NCBI RefSeq assembly: GCF_900240275.1
Contig: NZ_LT964761.1
Span: forward strand, 220,780-267,004
Direction: 5' to 3'
DNA length: 46,225 bases
Origin: [Lactobacillus] timonensis
Lineage (GTDB): Bacteria > Bacillota > Bacilli > Lactobacillales > Lactobacillaceae
Position numbers and translations under genes: made by a program. Below the pieces are notes generated by a model. It was given only the letters and a program-made list of their open reading frames with translations. It had not been told where the DNA came from and did not search any database. Below are positions 26,760 to 35,599 of this stretch, piece after piece. The stretch's first letter is position 1; the number at the start of each line of letters is the position of its first letter.

Positions 26760-27611
26760 CTATTGTCCCTGGTGTTTTGCCAATAAGTTGTTGTCCATCC
26801 TTTGACTAATCTCATTTATCTCGTCTTCAAAACTTTGCGTTGTCATCATATATAGTGTATCGGCAATCGCAATTTGTGACGTAACCGATAGCAATGCTTC
26901 AGTTCGGTAACGCTTATCCGCTGAAATCGAATAAAAGCCCACAGTCCCGAAAGCATCAAGGGGCGAGTTAGCAAAGCTGGTAATGGTGATCATCGGAACA
27001 TGATTCTGCTGGAGAATCTTTGCAATATACAAAATGTCATTATCATTACCCGTGTGTGAAATTAAAATAGCCAAGTCGTCTTTAGTCATCCGAGAAGCCT
27101 TCATGATGTTGATGTGATAATCACTGGCATATGTGACTTCTTTTGGTGTCCGCAAAAACATGTGATAACACTCTTGCGCAACAATATTGGAACTCCCTAA
27201 ACCAAAAAAGCTCAGACGTCGACAATTCTTTAACAATTTCTTGGCTTCATTGAGTTGCTCATTAGTCATTAAAGCAAAGGTTTCATTAAGAGTTTCCAAG
27301 TTAGAGCTCAGTAGTTTCTGGGCAATCATTTTGGGACTATCATCTTTACTGATCTGCCGCTCTTTTTGCAAGGGAGTCCGGCCTGAATTATTAGCCAGAT
27401 CCCATCGGAATTGGGAAAAATTTTGATAACCTAGCTGACTAGCAAAGCGTGATAATGTCGCAGTAGACACTCCTGCAGCCTTTGAAAACTCTTGAATTGT
27501 CATTGCAGAACAGTTTACACCATTTTGTAAGATAAAATCAGCCAGTTTTTTCGAACTAGATCCGAAATTTTCATACATTGTTTTAATTCTGGCGATCACG
27601 GACGCGTACAT
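26760..27611 (-). CDS. RpiR/MurR-family transcriptional regulator
   Basis: 283 aa with AAGGAG before the ATG. Residues 1-77 form the RpiR helix-turn-helix domain (SKAAGVSTATLSRFASQLGY). Residues 105-245 form a SIS sugar-phosphate-binding domain (FFGLGSSNIVAQ..., ILISHTGNDND). Such regulators sense a phosphosugar. It is divergent from ulaC-A-B-G, so control of the ascorbate PTS operon by a phosphorylated pathway intermediate is the natural inference. The intergenic region holds inverted ATGTAAATCATTT boxes. Confidence 0.88.
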   Translation of the reverse strand: MYASVIARIKTMYENFGSSSKKLADFILQNGVNCSAMTIQEFSKAAGVSTATLSRFASQLGYQNFSQFRWDLANNSGRTPLQKERQISKDDSPKMIAQKLLSSNLETLNETFALMTNEQLNEAKKLLKNCRRLSFFGLGSSNIVAQECYHMFLRTPKEVTYASDYHINIMKASRMTKDDLAILISHTGNDNDILYIAKILQQNHVPMITITSFANSPLDAFGTVGFYSISADKRYRTEALLSVTSQIAIADTLYMMTTQSFEDEINEISQRMDNNLLAKHQGQ

Positions 27612-27652
27612 AACACTTACTCCTTGTGTTTATATTATTTTCATAATCATGA

Positions 27653-27816
27653 AAATGATTTACATCTTACTATAGCATATTTGTTTGCTTCGAAAGTAAT
27701 TCATTTACATATAAAAACGAAATTAACGTAAAAAACACTTGAAAATGGAACCGCTTAATTGTATAGTGATGATGTAAAATTTAATCAGGCCAAACTAAAT
27801 TTTATGTAAATCATTT
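27653..27816. promoter_or_regulatory. ula promoter with inverted operator-like boxes
   Basis: The plus-strand promoter has TTGAAA (27739-27744), 17 bases, then TATAGT (27762-27767). AAATGATTTACAT (27653-27665) and its exact inverse ATGTAAATCATTT (27804-27816) bracket the region, with a half-like copy TTCATTTACAT near 27704. These are candidates for RpiR binding. Confidence 0.55.
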
Positions 27817-27831
27817 ACGGGAGGTATACAT

Positions 27832-28284
27832 ATGGGGGTTAAGAATATCGCTCCATCTGATATTCAGATGAATGTTCACGCCAATAATTGGCAGGAAGCT
27901 TTAACAGTTGCTGCTCAACCACTATTAGACGCAGATAAAATCACAACCGATTACATCACCAATATGATTGAATCGGTTAAAAAATTAGGACCATATATTG
28001 TTATTGCACCAGGGTTAGCACTTGGCCATGCTCGTCCATCTGCTGCTGTTAAGCAATCGAGCATTGCCATAGCAACTTTAGACCAACCGGTCAAGTTTGG
28101 TAATAAAGATAACGATCCCGTCGATTTAGTGATCATTTTAGCTTCAATTAATGACCATGATCATTTGGGATTAATGAAAAAGATTGTTACCTTCTTGAAC
28201 AATAAAAAGAATCTGCAATGGTTACGTTCTGCATCACAGAATGAAGCTGAACAAATTGCAGATGCAATCAATAAGGGGAAGTGA
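27832..28284 (+). CDS. ulaC: ascorbate-type PTS EIIA
   Basis: 150 aa, PTS_EIIA_2 fold. The phosphorylated histidine is H66 in LALGHARPS. It passes phosphate from HPr to the EIIB component. GGGAGG sits upstream of the ATG. It is first in the operon with ulaA, ulaB and ulaG. Identity as the ascorbate form rests on the neighbours (UlaA-type EIIC and UlaG). Confidence 0.88.
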   Translation: MGVKNIAPSDIQMNVHANNWQEALTVAAQPLLDADKITTDYITNMIESVKKLGPYIVIAPGLALGHARPSAAVKQSSIAIATLDQPVKFGNKDNDPVDLVIILASINDHDHLGLMKKIVTFLNNKKNLQWLRSASQNEAEQIADAINKGK

Positions 28285-28292
28285 AATAACTC

Positions 28293-29621
28293 ATGTTCAT
28301 GAAAGCACTGAACTTCATTGTCTACCAGGTTTTAAGTAATGAAACTATCTTTCTCGGTTTGGTTGCTCTAATTGGGTTACTCCTTCAAAGAAAGAAGTTT
28401 CCACAAGTTATTGACGGAACCGTTAAAACTATCATTGGTTTAACAGTTTTGACTGCTGGTGCAGGAGTATTAATTAATGCTCTTTCTCCCGTCGTCAACA
28501 AGTTAAATACTACGTTACACGTCCGTGGTGTTTTACCAACTAACGATGCTGTCTTTGGCGTTGTTGCTAAGTTTAATACTATTGCCAAAAACACCGTTAT
28601 TACGTTCTTGCTGGCATTTTTACTTCACTTAGTTCTGGTTCGTTTAACTCATAAAGAAATTTTTAAGAACACATACTTAACGGCCCACTTGGCGCTGTAC
28701 CATGCCGCATTTATGAACGTTACCATTCCAACCGTTTTACATACAAATGGATTCTGGACGATTATCATCGCTACTATCCTCAACGCAATTTATTACACTT
28801 ATTCACCAGCTATCCCAAGAAAGCTATCCCACGATTGGATGCACGACGTCTCAACACTAGGCTTTATGGACCAAGTTGGTTCATTGCTCGCAACTGGAAT
28901 CGGGAAAGTCTTTGGTAGTAAAGATCCATCACAAGATGCGGACCACTTGAAGTTGCCAAAATGGGCCACGATGTTCCGTGATAACACCATCATGCTATTC
29001 TTCTTGATGCCAATCATTTTTATTGGTATTGGTTTAGCAGTTGGCCGCTCAGGAATTGAAAACCTAATCGGCGGCGGCGCTGATGCGACTAATTGGATTC
29101 TATGGTTAATTCTCGAAGGGTTCCAATTCACTGCCGGGATCGTCATCCTGCTTCAGGGTGTTCGGATGTTCATCGGCTCCATTGTGCCAGCCTTTAAAGG
29201 GATTTCTGATAAGTTCCTGCCTGGCGCTATTCCAGCTCTGGATGCCCCAACAATCTTCCCTTACTCACCAATGGGTGGGATGTTCGGATTCCTTGGATCC
29301 ACAGTTGGTTGCATTCTCGTTACATTCCTAACCATCATTTTCCACTCACCTGTTATTGTTTTCCCATCACCAATCATTATGTATTTTGACGGTAACGTCA
29401 TGGGAATCTTCGGTAACAAAGCAGGTGGCTGGCGTGGTGCCGTTGCTGCCGGATTTATTACCGGGATGATTTCATCAGCAGCCGTCATTCTCTTCTACCC
29501 ATTGACAGGTGTCTGCTACGGAAGTGGATTAACGTGGTCAAACATTGACTATGCCCTTGTCTGGATGCCATTGATGTACCTGTTGAAGTGGATTCGTCTT
29601 GGTATCTTAGCATTGCTGTAA
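28293..29621 (+). CDS. ulaA: ascorbate-specific PTS EIIC permease
   Basis: 442 aa, about ten or eleven membrane helices, EIIC-GAT/UlaA family. Typical segments are the start FIVYQVLSNETIFLGLVALIG, LTAHLALYHAAFMNVTIPT and the middle FPYSPMGGMFGFLGSTVG. It carries L-ascorbate across the membrane while EIIB phosphorylates it to L-ascorbate 6-phosphate. It starts nine bases after ulaC. A second ATG lies three codons in (29 bases short of certainty on which is used). The length is normal. Confidence 0.92.
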   Translation: MFMKALNFIVYQVLSNETIFLGLVALIGLLLQRKKFPQVIDGTVKTIIGLTVLTAGAGVLINALSPVVNKLNTTLHVRGVLPTNDAVFGVVAKFNTIAKNTVITFLLAFLLHLVLVRLTHKEIFKNTYLTAHLALYHAAFMNVTIPTVLHTNGFWTIIIATILNAIYYTYSPAIPRKLSHDWMHDVSTLGFMDQVGSLLATGIGKVFGSKDPSQDADHLKLPKWATMFRDNTIMLFFLMPIIFIGIGLAVGRSGIENLIGGGADATNWILWLILEGFQFTAGIVILLQGVRMFIGSIVPAFKGISDKFLPGAIPALDAPTIFPYSPMGGMFGFLGSTVGCILVTFLTIIFHSPVIVFPSPIIMYFDGNVMGIFGNKAGGWRGAVAAGFITGMISSAAVILFYPLTGVCYGSGLTWSNIDYALVWMPLMYLLKWIRLGILALL

Positions 29622-29651
29622 TTTGTTTTTTCGAAGAAAGAAAGATTTATC

Positions 29652-29939
29652 ATGAAAATTGTTGCAATTTGTGGTTTAGGTGTTGGTTCAAGTGTTATCG
29701 GTAAGATGAACATTGACAGTATTGTTAGTGACAACGGATTTGATGACGTCGACGTTGATACTGTTGACCTTGGTTCTGTCAGTGGCAAAACGGCCGAGAT
29801 CTACGTGACGACTCGTGAGCTGTTTGATAATCTGCCAGAGGACATCAAACCAAAGACCATTGTTTTAACTAACTTTGTGGATAAGGCTGATATCGAAAAG
29901 CACCTGGTTCCCAAAATTAAGGAAATTCAAGGACAATAA
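29652..29939 (+). CDS. ulaB: ascorbate-specific PTS EIIB
   Basis: 95 aa, PTS_IIB lactose/ascorbate fold. The phosphorylated cysteine is C7 in ICGLGVGSS at the N-terminus. It transfers phosphate from UlaC to the incoming sugar on UlaA. AAGAAAGA lies upstream. It sits between ulaA and ulaG in one operon. The length is normal. Confidence 0.92.
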   Translation: MKIVAICGLGVGSSVIGKMNIDSIVSDNGFDDVDVDTVDLGSVSGKTAEIYVTTRELFDNLPEDIKPKTIVLTNFVDKADIEKHLVPKIKEIQGQ

Positions 29940-29955
29940 TCAGGAGGTTTGAGTT

Positions 29956-31032
29956 ATGTCAGATAAAAAAGTCCAAGACATTACAGAACAAACCTGGAAA
30001 GATGAAGTGTTTCCAGAATGGGGAACCTGGTTAAACGAAGAAATTGATCGCTCTACCATCCCCCAAGGGAAATTCCGTCTCTGGTGGTTAGTTAACATGG
30101 GACTTTGGCTGAAAACAGACCACCAAACTAATATCGTTATGGATCTCTGGTGTGGGACTGGCAAGCAGACTCATGACAAGCCAGATATGTCACCACGTCA
30201 CCAATGGTCACGTTTAACTGGTGGACGAACTATCCAACCAAATTTACGTGCCCAACCAATGGTCATTGATCCATTTAAGATCCACTACCTCGACGCATAC
30301 CTTTGCACCCACTTCCACCACGATCACATTGACGAAAATGTTGCGGCAGCACTATTAAAGGGAGTCAAAGAACCAATTCCCTTTATTGGTCCACAATACG
30401 TCGTCGATCAGTGGATTGCATGGGGAGTTCCGGCAGAACGGTGCAAAGTAGTTAAACCGGGAGATTCTATTCAAATTAAAGATGTCGAAATTGACGTTAC
30501 AGATTCTTTTGATCGGTCTGCTCTCATCAGTGATCCAAATAAGAATGTCCAGCCGCCAATGGACGAATTTCCTGATGACATGGACAAACGAGCTGTCAAC
30601 TACGTTATGAAGACTGATACTGGTACAGTTTATGATGCCGCCGATTCACACTACTCCGCTTACTTCGCTAAGCATGGTCAAGACTTTGACGTCGATGTTG
30701 CTATTTGTGCATATGGTGATAACCCAGTTGGTATTCAGGACAAAATGACATCTATTGATGTGTTACGAACTGCGGAGGATCTTAATGCTAAAGTAGTCAT
30801 CCCCATGCACTGGGACGTTTGGACAAACATGCTTGGTGATCCTGAAGAAATTGAGATGTTATGGCGTTACCGTCGTGAACGCTTTGGTTACAAATTCTAT
30901 CCATTCTCATGGTTGCCAGGTGGTCACTTCACCTACCCAGATGATAGGGAAAAGATGAAGTACTATCATCAACGTGGTTTTGAAGACCGTTACACTCACC
31001 CAATTGAACTACCATATAAATCATTCCTGTAA
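29956..31032 (+). CDS. ulaG: L-ascorbate-6-phosphate lactonase
   Basis: 358 aa metallo-beta-lactamase-fold enzyme. It opens the lactone of L-ascorbate 6-phosphate to 3-keto-L-gulonate 6-phosphate in the cytoplasm. The metal-binding motif is HFHHDHID (H119-H124). A further His lies in MHWDVW and Asp in YDAADSHYS. AGGAGG precedes the ATG 16 bases after ulaB. The length matches E. coli UlaG (about 354). Products would feed UlaD, UlaE and UlaF encoded at the right end of the window. Confidence 0.94.
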   Translation: MSDKKVQDITEQTWKDEVFPEWGTWLNEEIDRSTIPQGKFRLWWLVNMGLWLKTDHQTNIVMDLWCGTGKQTHDKPDMSPRHQWSRLTGGRTIQPNLRAQPMVIDPFKIHYLDAYLCTHFHHDHIDENVAAALLKGVKEPIPFIGPQYVVDQWIAWGVPAERCKVVKPGDSIQIKDVEIDVTDSFDRSALISDPNKNVQPPMDEFPDDMDKRAVNYVMKTDTGTVYDAADSHYSAYFAKHGQDFDVDVAICAYGDNPVGIQDKMTSIDVLRTAEDLNAKVVIPMHWDVWTNMLGDPEEIEMLWRYRRERFGYKFYPFSWLPGGHFTYPDDREKMKYYHQRGFEDRYTHPIELPYKSFL

Positions 31033-31044
31033 TATCAGTTAAAG

Positions 31045-31089
31045 AAAAAGCAGCACTAACGAGTAATTTTCGTTGGCGCTGCTTTTTTA
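31045..31089 (+). terminator. ula operon terminator
   Basis: AAGCAGCACTAACGA folds onto TCGTTGGCGCTGCTT, followed by TTTTTT. It lies 15 bases after the ulaG stop. Confidence 0.85.
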
Positions 31090-31118
31090 TTGGATCCACA
31101 ATCGTTAGTTTTATGGGA

Positions 31119-31862
31119 TTACTTTCCATGTTTGACATACTGCTCAATCCTAGCCAAATGATCTTCTAGTTGTTGATTTTGTCGTTTCAAATCAGCGATT
31201 TCTTGTTGAAGGTCTTCATCAGCTGACGTATTAAAGAAACCCGTTAAGCTGCTAGTCAGCATGCCGATAAATCCAATCCCCAATAACATTAGGAGTAAGG
31301 CCGCAACTTTTCCTAACCTCGTCGTCGGTGAAACATCCCCATAGCCAACCGTAGTCGCTGTAGTAATCGACCACCACAAGGCAGTGCTGAAAGTGACTTT
31401 TTCTGAAATACAATAAAGTGAAGAAGCAATCAGAATAACTGTCAGACTGATGTAGAGATAATAGATCAGCCCGTTGGTTTTAAGGAACTTATTCAGCTTG
31501 CCAGTAAGACCAACCAGCCGGAAAATTCTTAATAACTTGAGGAGTCTAAAGACCCTGCCAATACGGGCAAGCCGGAAAAAGTAAAACAGATTATTAACTG
31601 GAATAATTGCTAGTAAATCAAAAATGTTGGCCTTGAAGAATGTTTTTTTGTCCTTTGCTAGAAAGAAACGGCCAAAATAATCTACTGCCAACAAAGCTAA
31701 TATGACATTGTCTAAAATACTATAAGGAGCCATGGCAATATTTATTTGATGCGCATAGTCCAGCACCAACAGGATAATTGAAACCACTGCTAGAAAAGCA
31801 ATCCAAATATTATATGTAATTAACCAATGGGATTTTTTCACGATAAACGATCCTAATTTCAT
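31119..31862 (-). CDS. voltage-gated-type potassium channel subunit
   Basis: 247 aa, six membrane segments. An S4-like helix with regularly spaced Arg (RLARIGRVFRLLKLLRIFRL, about residues 94-113) precedes the pore with the K+ selectivity filter TVGYGD. The C-terminus ends in a coiled coil (LQQEIADLKRQNQQLEDHL) that can join the tetramer. It likely conducts K+ across the cell membrane. There is no clear ribosome binding site before the ATG. It is convergent with ulaG. Confidence 0.88.
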   Translation of the reverse strand: MKLGSFIVKKSHWLITYNIWIAFLAVVSIILLVLDYAHQINIAMAPYSILDNVILALLAVDYFGRFFLAKDKKTFFKANIFDLLAIIPVNNLFYFFRLARIGRVFRLLKLLRIFRLVGLTGKLNKFLKTNGLIYYLYISLTVILIASSLYCISEKVTFSTALWWSITTATTVGYGDVSPTTRLGKVAALLLMLLGIGFIGMLTSSLTGFFNTSADEDLQQEIADLKRQNQQLEDHLARIEQYVKHGK

Positions 31863-31906
31863 ATCATTAATTCTGATTATATGACATGCTCATGTGTACT
31901 GACTAC

Positions 31907-32191
31907 TTAGGGCTTAAAATTTGACCCGCCCTTTTTGGCACATTTCATAATCAGCTCTGCATTGTTCTTTAATATTTTTTCGTTTCTCTTTTGTTCATCG
32001 GGTAAAAAGCCCTCGTTGTATATCAGTTTATGATCGGGAAGATAGTACCTCGCCTCTTTGAATACCATCTCATCATCTGGCTGTTCCAAATGAACGAATA
32101 CCTTTTCCCCACCTTTCTGATTAGAATCCTTCAGAACTTGAGAAAAAGTAATAATTAAATGGCCCAGAAAGGTTGCATATGGATACAGCAT
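31907..32191 (-). CDS. small hypothetical protein
   Basis: 94 aa with GAGGAAA upstream of the ATG. The N-terminus has a modest hydrophobic stretch (MLYPYATFLGHLIITFSQVL). The rest is charged and lysine-rich. FVHLEQPDDEMVFKEARYYL suggests an alpha/beta fold. I do not recognise a family. It stands alone between the potassium channel and the terminator of the GntR gene. Confidence 0.5.
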   Translation of the reverse strand: MLYPYATFLGHLIITFSQVLKDSNQKGGEKVFVHLEQPDDEMVFKEARYYLPDHKLIYNEGFLPDEQKRNEKILKNNAELIMKCAKKGGSNFKP

Positions 32192-32265
32192 CTGATTTCC
32201 TCACTTTTTTACTATCATGGTTCCACATCCGGATTTTTGTATGGATTCTTATCTACTCTTCCACA

Positions 32266-32299
32266 TAAAAAGCAGCACTAATGTGATTCCATCAGTGCT
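32266..32299 (-). terminator. terminator of the GntR/nucleoside unit
   Basis: On the minus strand AGCACTGATG pairs with CATTAGTGCT, followed by GCTTTTTATG. It lies 21 bases past the GntR stop. Confidence 0.75.
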
Positions 32300-32320
32300 A
32301 CCAGTTTACCTATTATATAT

Positions 32321-33025
32321 CTACTTTGTCCAATACTTGTTAAGTCTAACATTCAGAAACTTAAGAGGTAAATAATATTTATTTTGTGCGAATGTCTGAC
32401 CATTCTTGTCATTCAAGTTTTCTTCAATCATAATCATGGGTTCATTATCAGTGAAAAATTCTTGATGAAAAGTATTAGCCTTTCTCTGCGATTGCTGCAT
32501 ATTAATTTGAATATGGGCCGCCTGCTTATAAATGTCGTGGTTAATAAACCTCTTGACTTCCTTTTGGTCATGGATATCTACGTTATGATTTATAGCTGAC
32601 ATCGTTACCATCGAAAATTCATTACCAACAATTTGATGATTCGACTCAAACCAAATATTAAATGATCTGTAGTCATCAGTATTATCAAAAAGTTTCTGTG
32701 AGTATGCAGTTGCCTTACTATGACTTATTTCAAACACCATGTCATCAATAGATACGTTACAACTACTTTGAAAAAGTGAACAATTAACTTCTACCCCGGT
32801 AGAATCAAGCGAATTCGCATGCTTAATAAAGTTTCCTTCACCTTTAATGCTATAGATAACTTGGTCTTCCTTGAGTAACGCCAAAGCAGAACGAATAGTT
32901 ACCCGACTGCAGTTGAAATCTTGAGCTAATTGCTTTTCCGACGGAATTTTATGACTGTACTCAGCGTGTTCAATTCTATTTAAGATTTGATTATAGATTT
33001 GAACATATTTTGGAGCAATAGACAT
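32321..33025 (-). CDS. GntR/HutC-family transcriptional regulator
   Basis: 234 aa from ATG 33025 (a GTG three codons upstream at 33034 is also possible). The N-terminal winged helix-turn-helix (KIPSEKQLAQDFNCSRVTIRSALALL, about 27-52, in part) is typical of GntR. The C-terminal half fits the UTRA ligand-binding fold. It lies downstream of the carrier and nucleoside hydrolase on the same strand, so it probably regulates them. The ligand may be a nucleoside or sugar. Confidence 0.85.
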   Translation of the reverse strand: MSIAPKYVQIYNQILNRIEHAEYSHKIPSEKQLAQDFNCSRVTIRSALALLKEDQVIYSIKGEGNFIKHANSLDSTGVEVNCSLFQSSCNVSIDDMVFEISHSKATAYSQKLFDNTDDYRSFNIWFESNHQIVGNEFSMVTMSAINHNVDIHDQKEVKRFINHDIYKQAAHIQINMQQSQRKANTFHQEFFTDNEPMIMIEENLNDKNGQTFAQNKYYLPLKFLNVRLNKYWTK

Positions 33026-33064
33026 CGATGCCACCGATCTTTCTGTTATGATTATTACTTTATT

Positions 33065-34470
33065 TTAGAGCAACCAGAAAGATAAAATCAACATAATGAT
33101 TAAACCACCAATCATTGGAACTGAAGTCCGCTTTATTATCTGAACGGGTTCCAAATGAGTTGACCCAGAAACAATCAGAACAACCGCTGCAACTGGTGAT
33201 ACAGCACGTAAGAGGTTACCAGCCAATTGAATTGGGACGGATAATTGTTGTGGTGCAATACCAGCAGACTTTGCTAATGGCACAATCAACGGAATTAACG
33301 CAAACGTCAATGCAACCCCACTACCACTTAACAGAACAATAATGACAGTAAAAATAACCATAATCAACGGCAGTAAGATCCCTGCACCTTTAATATGCAT
33401 CATAGTGGTCTGAATCATACGCATAATTCCAATTGCATTCAGACCTTGAACAAAAGTTTGAGCAGCAACCAGCAGGACAACAATCCCCATCGCACTACCC
33501 ATTCCTTTGATGAAAATGTTCGTATCTTTTAATGTCTGTTTAGCTTGGTGCTTATGGAACAATTCAACAAAAATTGCAATAATCCAACTAATAATAGTAA
33601 CAGCTTGCACACTCATTGTTGCCGGCTTACCATGACTAATCCCGACAATGAAGTCAATAATCAAGATAATAATCGGTAATAATGGAAGAATCCCATAAAT
33701 AAAGCGTAAACCTTTGCTCCCACTAATAGTATTTGTTTCATCATTTGCTTCTTTGAGGCCATATTGTTGCAATTCTTCTTCATAGCTTAATTCGTGCTGA
33801 TTGATCTTATCTTCATGTTTCTGCCAAAAATATTGAATTACTGCCATCAGCAAAAGAGTGGGAATTGATATAATCGCATGATACTTAAAAACATATTCTG
33901 TAGTTGACATGTGTAACGCCGCAGCGATAGCAACATTATCGGATCCCAATGGAGTCGGGACAATAGTAGCCGAAGTCGCAATTAAAGCCGCCGAGGTCAG
34001 TCGACTCATCCCTGTCGAGCGAAGAACTGGATAAAGCGTCGCTAATAAGATAATAGCTAAGTTTGAAGCACTCGGAACAACTAGAGACAAAATATTGCCC
34101 ATTAAAAAGACAACTGGAACTAAGATATAAACTGACTTAATGTTCTTCATAGATGAAGTAAGGCCACTAACCGTTACATCATTGGCACCAATATAACTCA
34201 TATAGGCACTATATCCAGCTAGCAACAGAATAACAAAACCCGGACCCGCTAATGTCGTAGTAAACTGGTCAACCATAACCTGGATAGGTTTCAAAATAGG
34301 GCATCCACTGGTTGTAAGACCTTAATTTTATTACCCATGAAGACACCACAGTATAGTAAAACTAAGCCTAGCGCAAATAAAATAATCTTGATATCTAGTT
34401 TCTTGGAGAGCATGTAACACAATATCGCTACTGAAGCTATCGTAAGAATAATAGCAATTACTTGACTCAT
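33065..34470 (-). pseudogene. DcuC-family carrier with a frameshift
   Basis: Read as one gene from ATG 34470 (AAAGGA upstream) it encodes about 468 aa, the usual DcuC length, with about twelve membrane helices. The first 60 codons (MSQVIAIILTIASVAIL...) end in VDALF-TGA. The next frame resumes directly with KPIQVMVDQ and runs to 33065. One lost T in a T4 run (plus strand AAAA, 34293-34296) explains it. DcuC proteins carry C4-dicarboxylates. Next to a nucleoside hydrolase a different substrate is possible. The downstream frame could start at TTG 34294, giving a 409-aa protein lacking the first two helices. It is probably inactive unless the run slips. Confidence 0.82.
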
Positions 34471-34485
34471 GATATCTAATCCTTT

Positions 34486-35403
34486 CTAACAGGCTTGCTT
34501 AATAGCCTCCACAAACCACTTAACAAATTGATCAACATCAACTGACTTACCAATCAAAGCATTCTCAGATAAGTGAAGTCGGTTTTTAAAGTCCATTAAA
34601 GAAGCTCCGTATGTAAAGCCTTCCTGGTTAACAATCTCAACATGAGTCTTTTCAAACGTGAACATGTCTGGATTTAATAAAATGCCGGCTGCTAAGGCGT
34701 CATAAATTTTTAACCCAGTCTTGAAACTCCCGCCACGATATTTGGAAAACAAACTATAAAACATGTCCCCAACGCGGCCATATGTCTTGATCTTCTTACT
34801 AATATTAGGCTTAATTCGTGCTTGCATCCCTAACTCCAGCGGAGCTACCCGGATTTTTAAGCCACTTTCAAAAACAATTTTTGCTGCTTCTGGATCACCA
34901 GCGATATTAAATTCAGACAGAACACCGTAATTACCTCGACCAATACAGCCACCCATCATTACCAACTCTTCCACATTTTGAAGGTCTTCAGGATAAAGAC
35001 GGATAAACATCGCATAATCCGTCAATGGTGCAATCCCCACCAGCGTTACCTTTTCGTTAGAATGAGAAACAACTTCATGAATTGCTTCTGGAGCAGTTTG
35101 GTTAATTACCAGTGAATGATCTGGTTCTGGAAATTCATAGCCATCCAGCCCACTCTTTCCATGAACATTGTACGCATGGACTGGTTCTTTAATAATTGCT
35201 CGACTGACACCCTTCACAACTGGGATACTTTGACCTAAGAACTGTTCCAACTTCAAAACATTAATTAAGGTCTGATCTATCCCCACATTTCCAGCGGCAG
35301 CTGCGATTAATTTCACGTCTACCTTTTTACTAAAAAGTAAAATTGAAATAGCAACTGCATCGTCAATTCCGGGATCAGTACTAATAATTACTGGTCTAGC
35401 CAA
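34486..35403 (-). CDS. inosine/uridine-preferring nucleoside hydrolase
   Basis: 305 aa from a TTG start with AGGGGG nine bases upstream. The Ca2+-binding motif DPGIDDA (residues 10-16) is present. VMMGGCIGRGN (about 148-158) and FNIAGDPEAA (about 165-174) complete the active-site loops of the IU-nucleoside hydrolase family. It cleaves ribonucleosides to base and ribose in the cytoplasm. It is first in a unit with the DcuC-type carrier (15 bases downstream) and the GntR regulator. Confidence 0.9.
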   Translation of the reverse strand: MARPVIISTDPGIDDAVAISILLFSKKVDVKLIAAAAGNVGIDQTLINVLKLEQFLGQSIPVVKGVSRAIIKEPVHAYNVHGKSGLDGYEFPEPDHSLVINQTAPEAIHEVVSHSNEKVTLVGIAPLTDYAMFIRLYPEDLQNVEELVMMGGCIGRGNYGVLSEFNIAGDPEAAKIVFESGLKIRVAPLELGMQARIKPNISKKIKTYGRVGDMFYSLFSKYRGGSFKTGLKIYDALAAGILLNPDMFTFEKTHVEIVNQEGFTYGASLMDFKNRLHLSENALIGKSVDVDQFVKWFVEAIKQAC

Positions 35404-35430
35404 TTGAAATACCCCCTGTAAATATCATTT

Positions 35431-35447
35431 GTTGAAATCGCTTCAAC
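35431..35447. promoter_or_regulatory. palindromic operator upstream of the nucleoside hydrolase
   Basis: GTTGAA and TTCAAC arms flank ATCGC. It resembles a cre box with one mismatch, or a GntR/LacI-type operator. It lies 28 bases before the TTG start. Confidence 0.45.
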
Positions 35448-35484
35448 TTCCACAACTCGATAATACACTCCTGTATTAAATAAA

Positions 35485-35521
35485 ACAAGCCTGTATGCGA
35501 AATGATACAGGCTTGTTTGTT
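35485..35521 (-). terminator. adhE terminator
   Basis: A perfect 12-bp stem ACAAGCCTGTAT/ATACAGGCTTGT (35485-35496, 35505-35516). On the minus strand TTTATTTAA follows. It lies about 80 bases after the adhE stop and could work both ways. Confidence 0.85.
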
Positions 35522-35599
35522 TAATGATATTTAGATAGACTTGTTTACTCCTTAAACTTAGGAAAACTTATCATCCGGATTTTTAGTGCGGATACTTAT

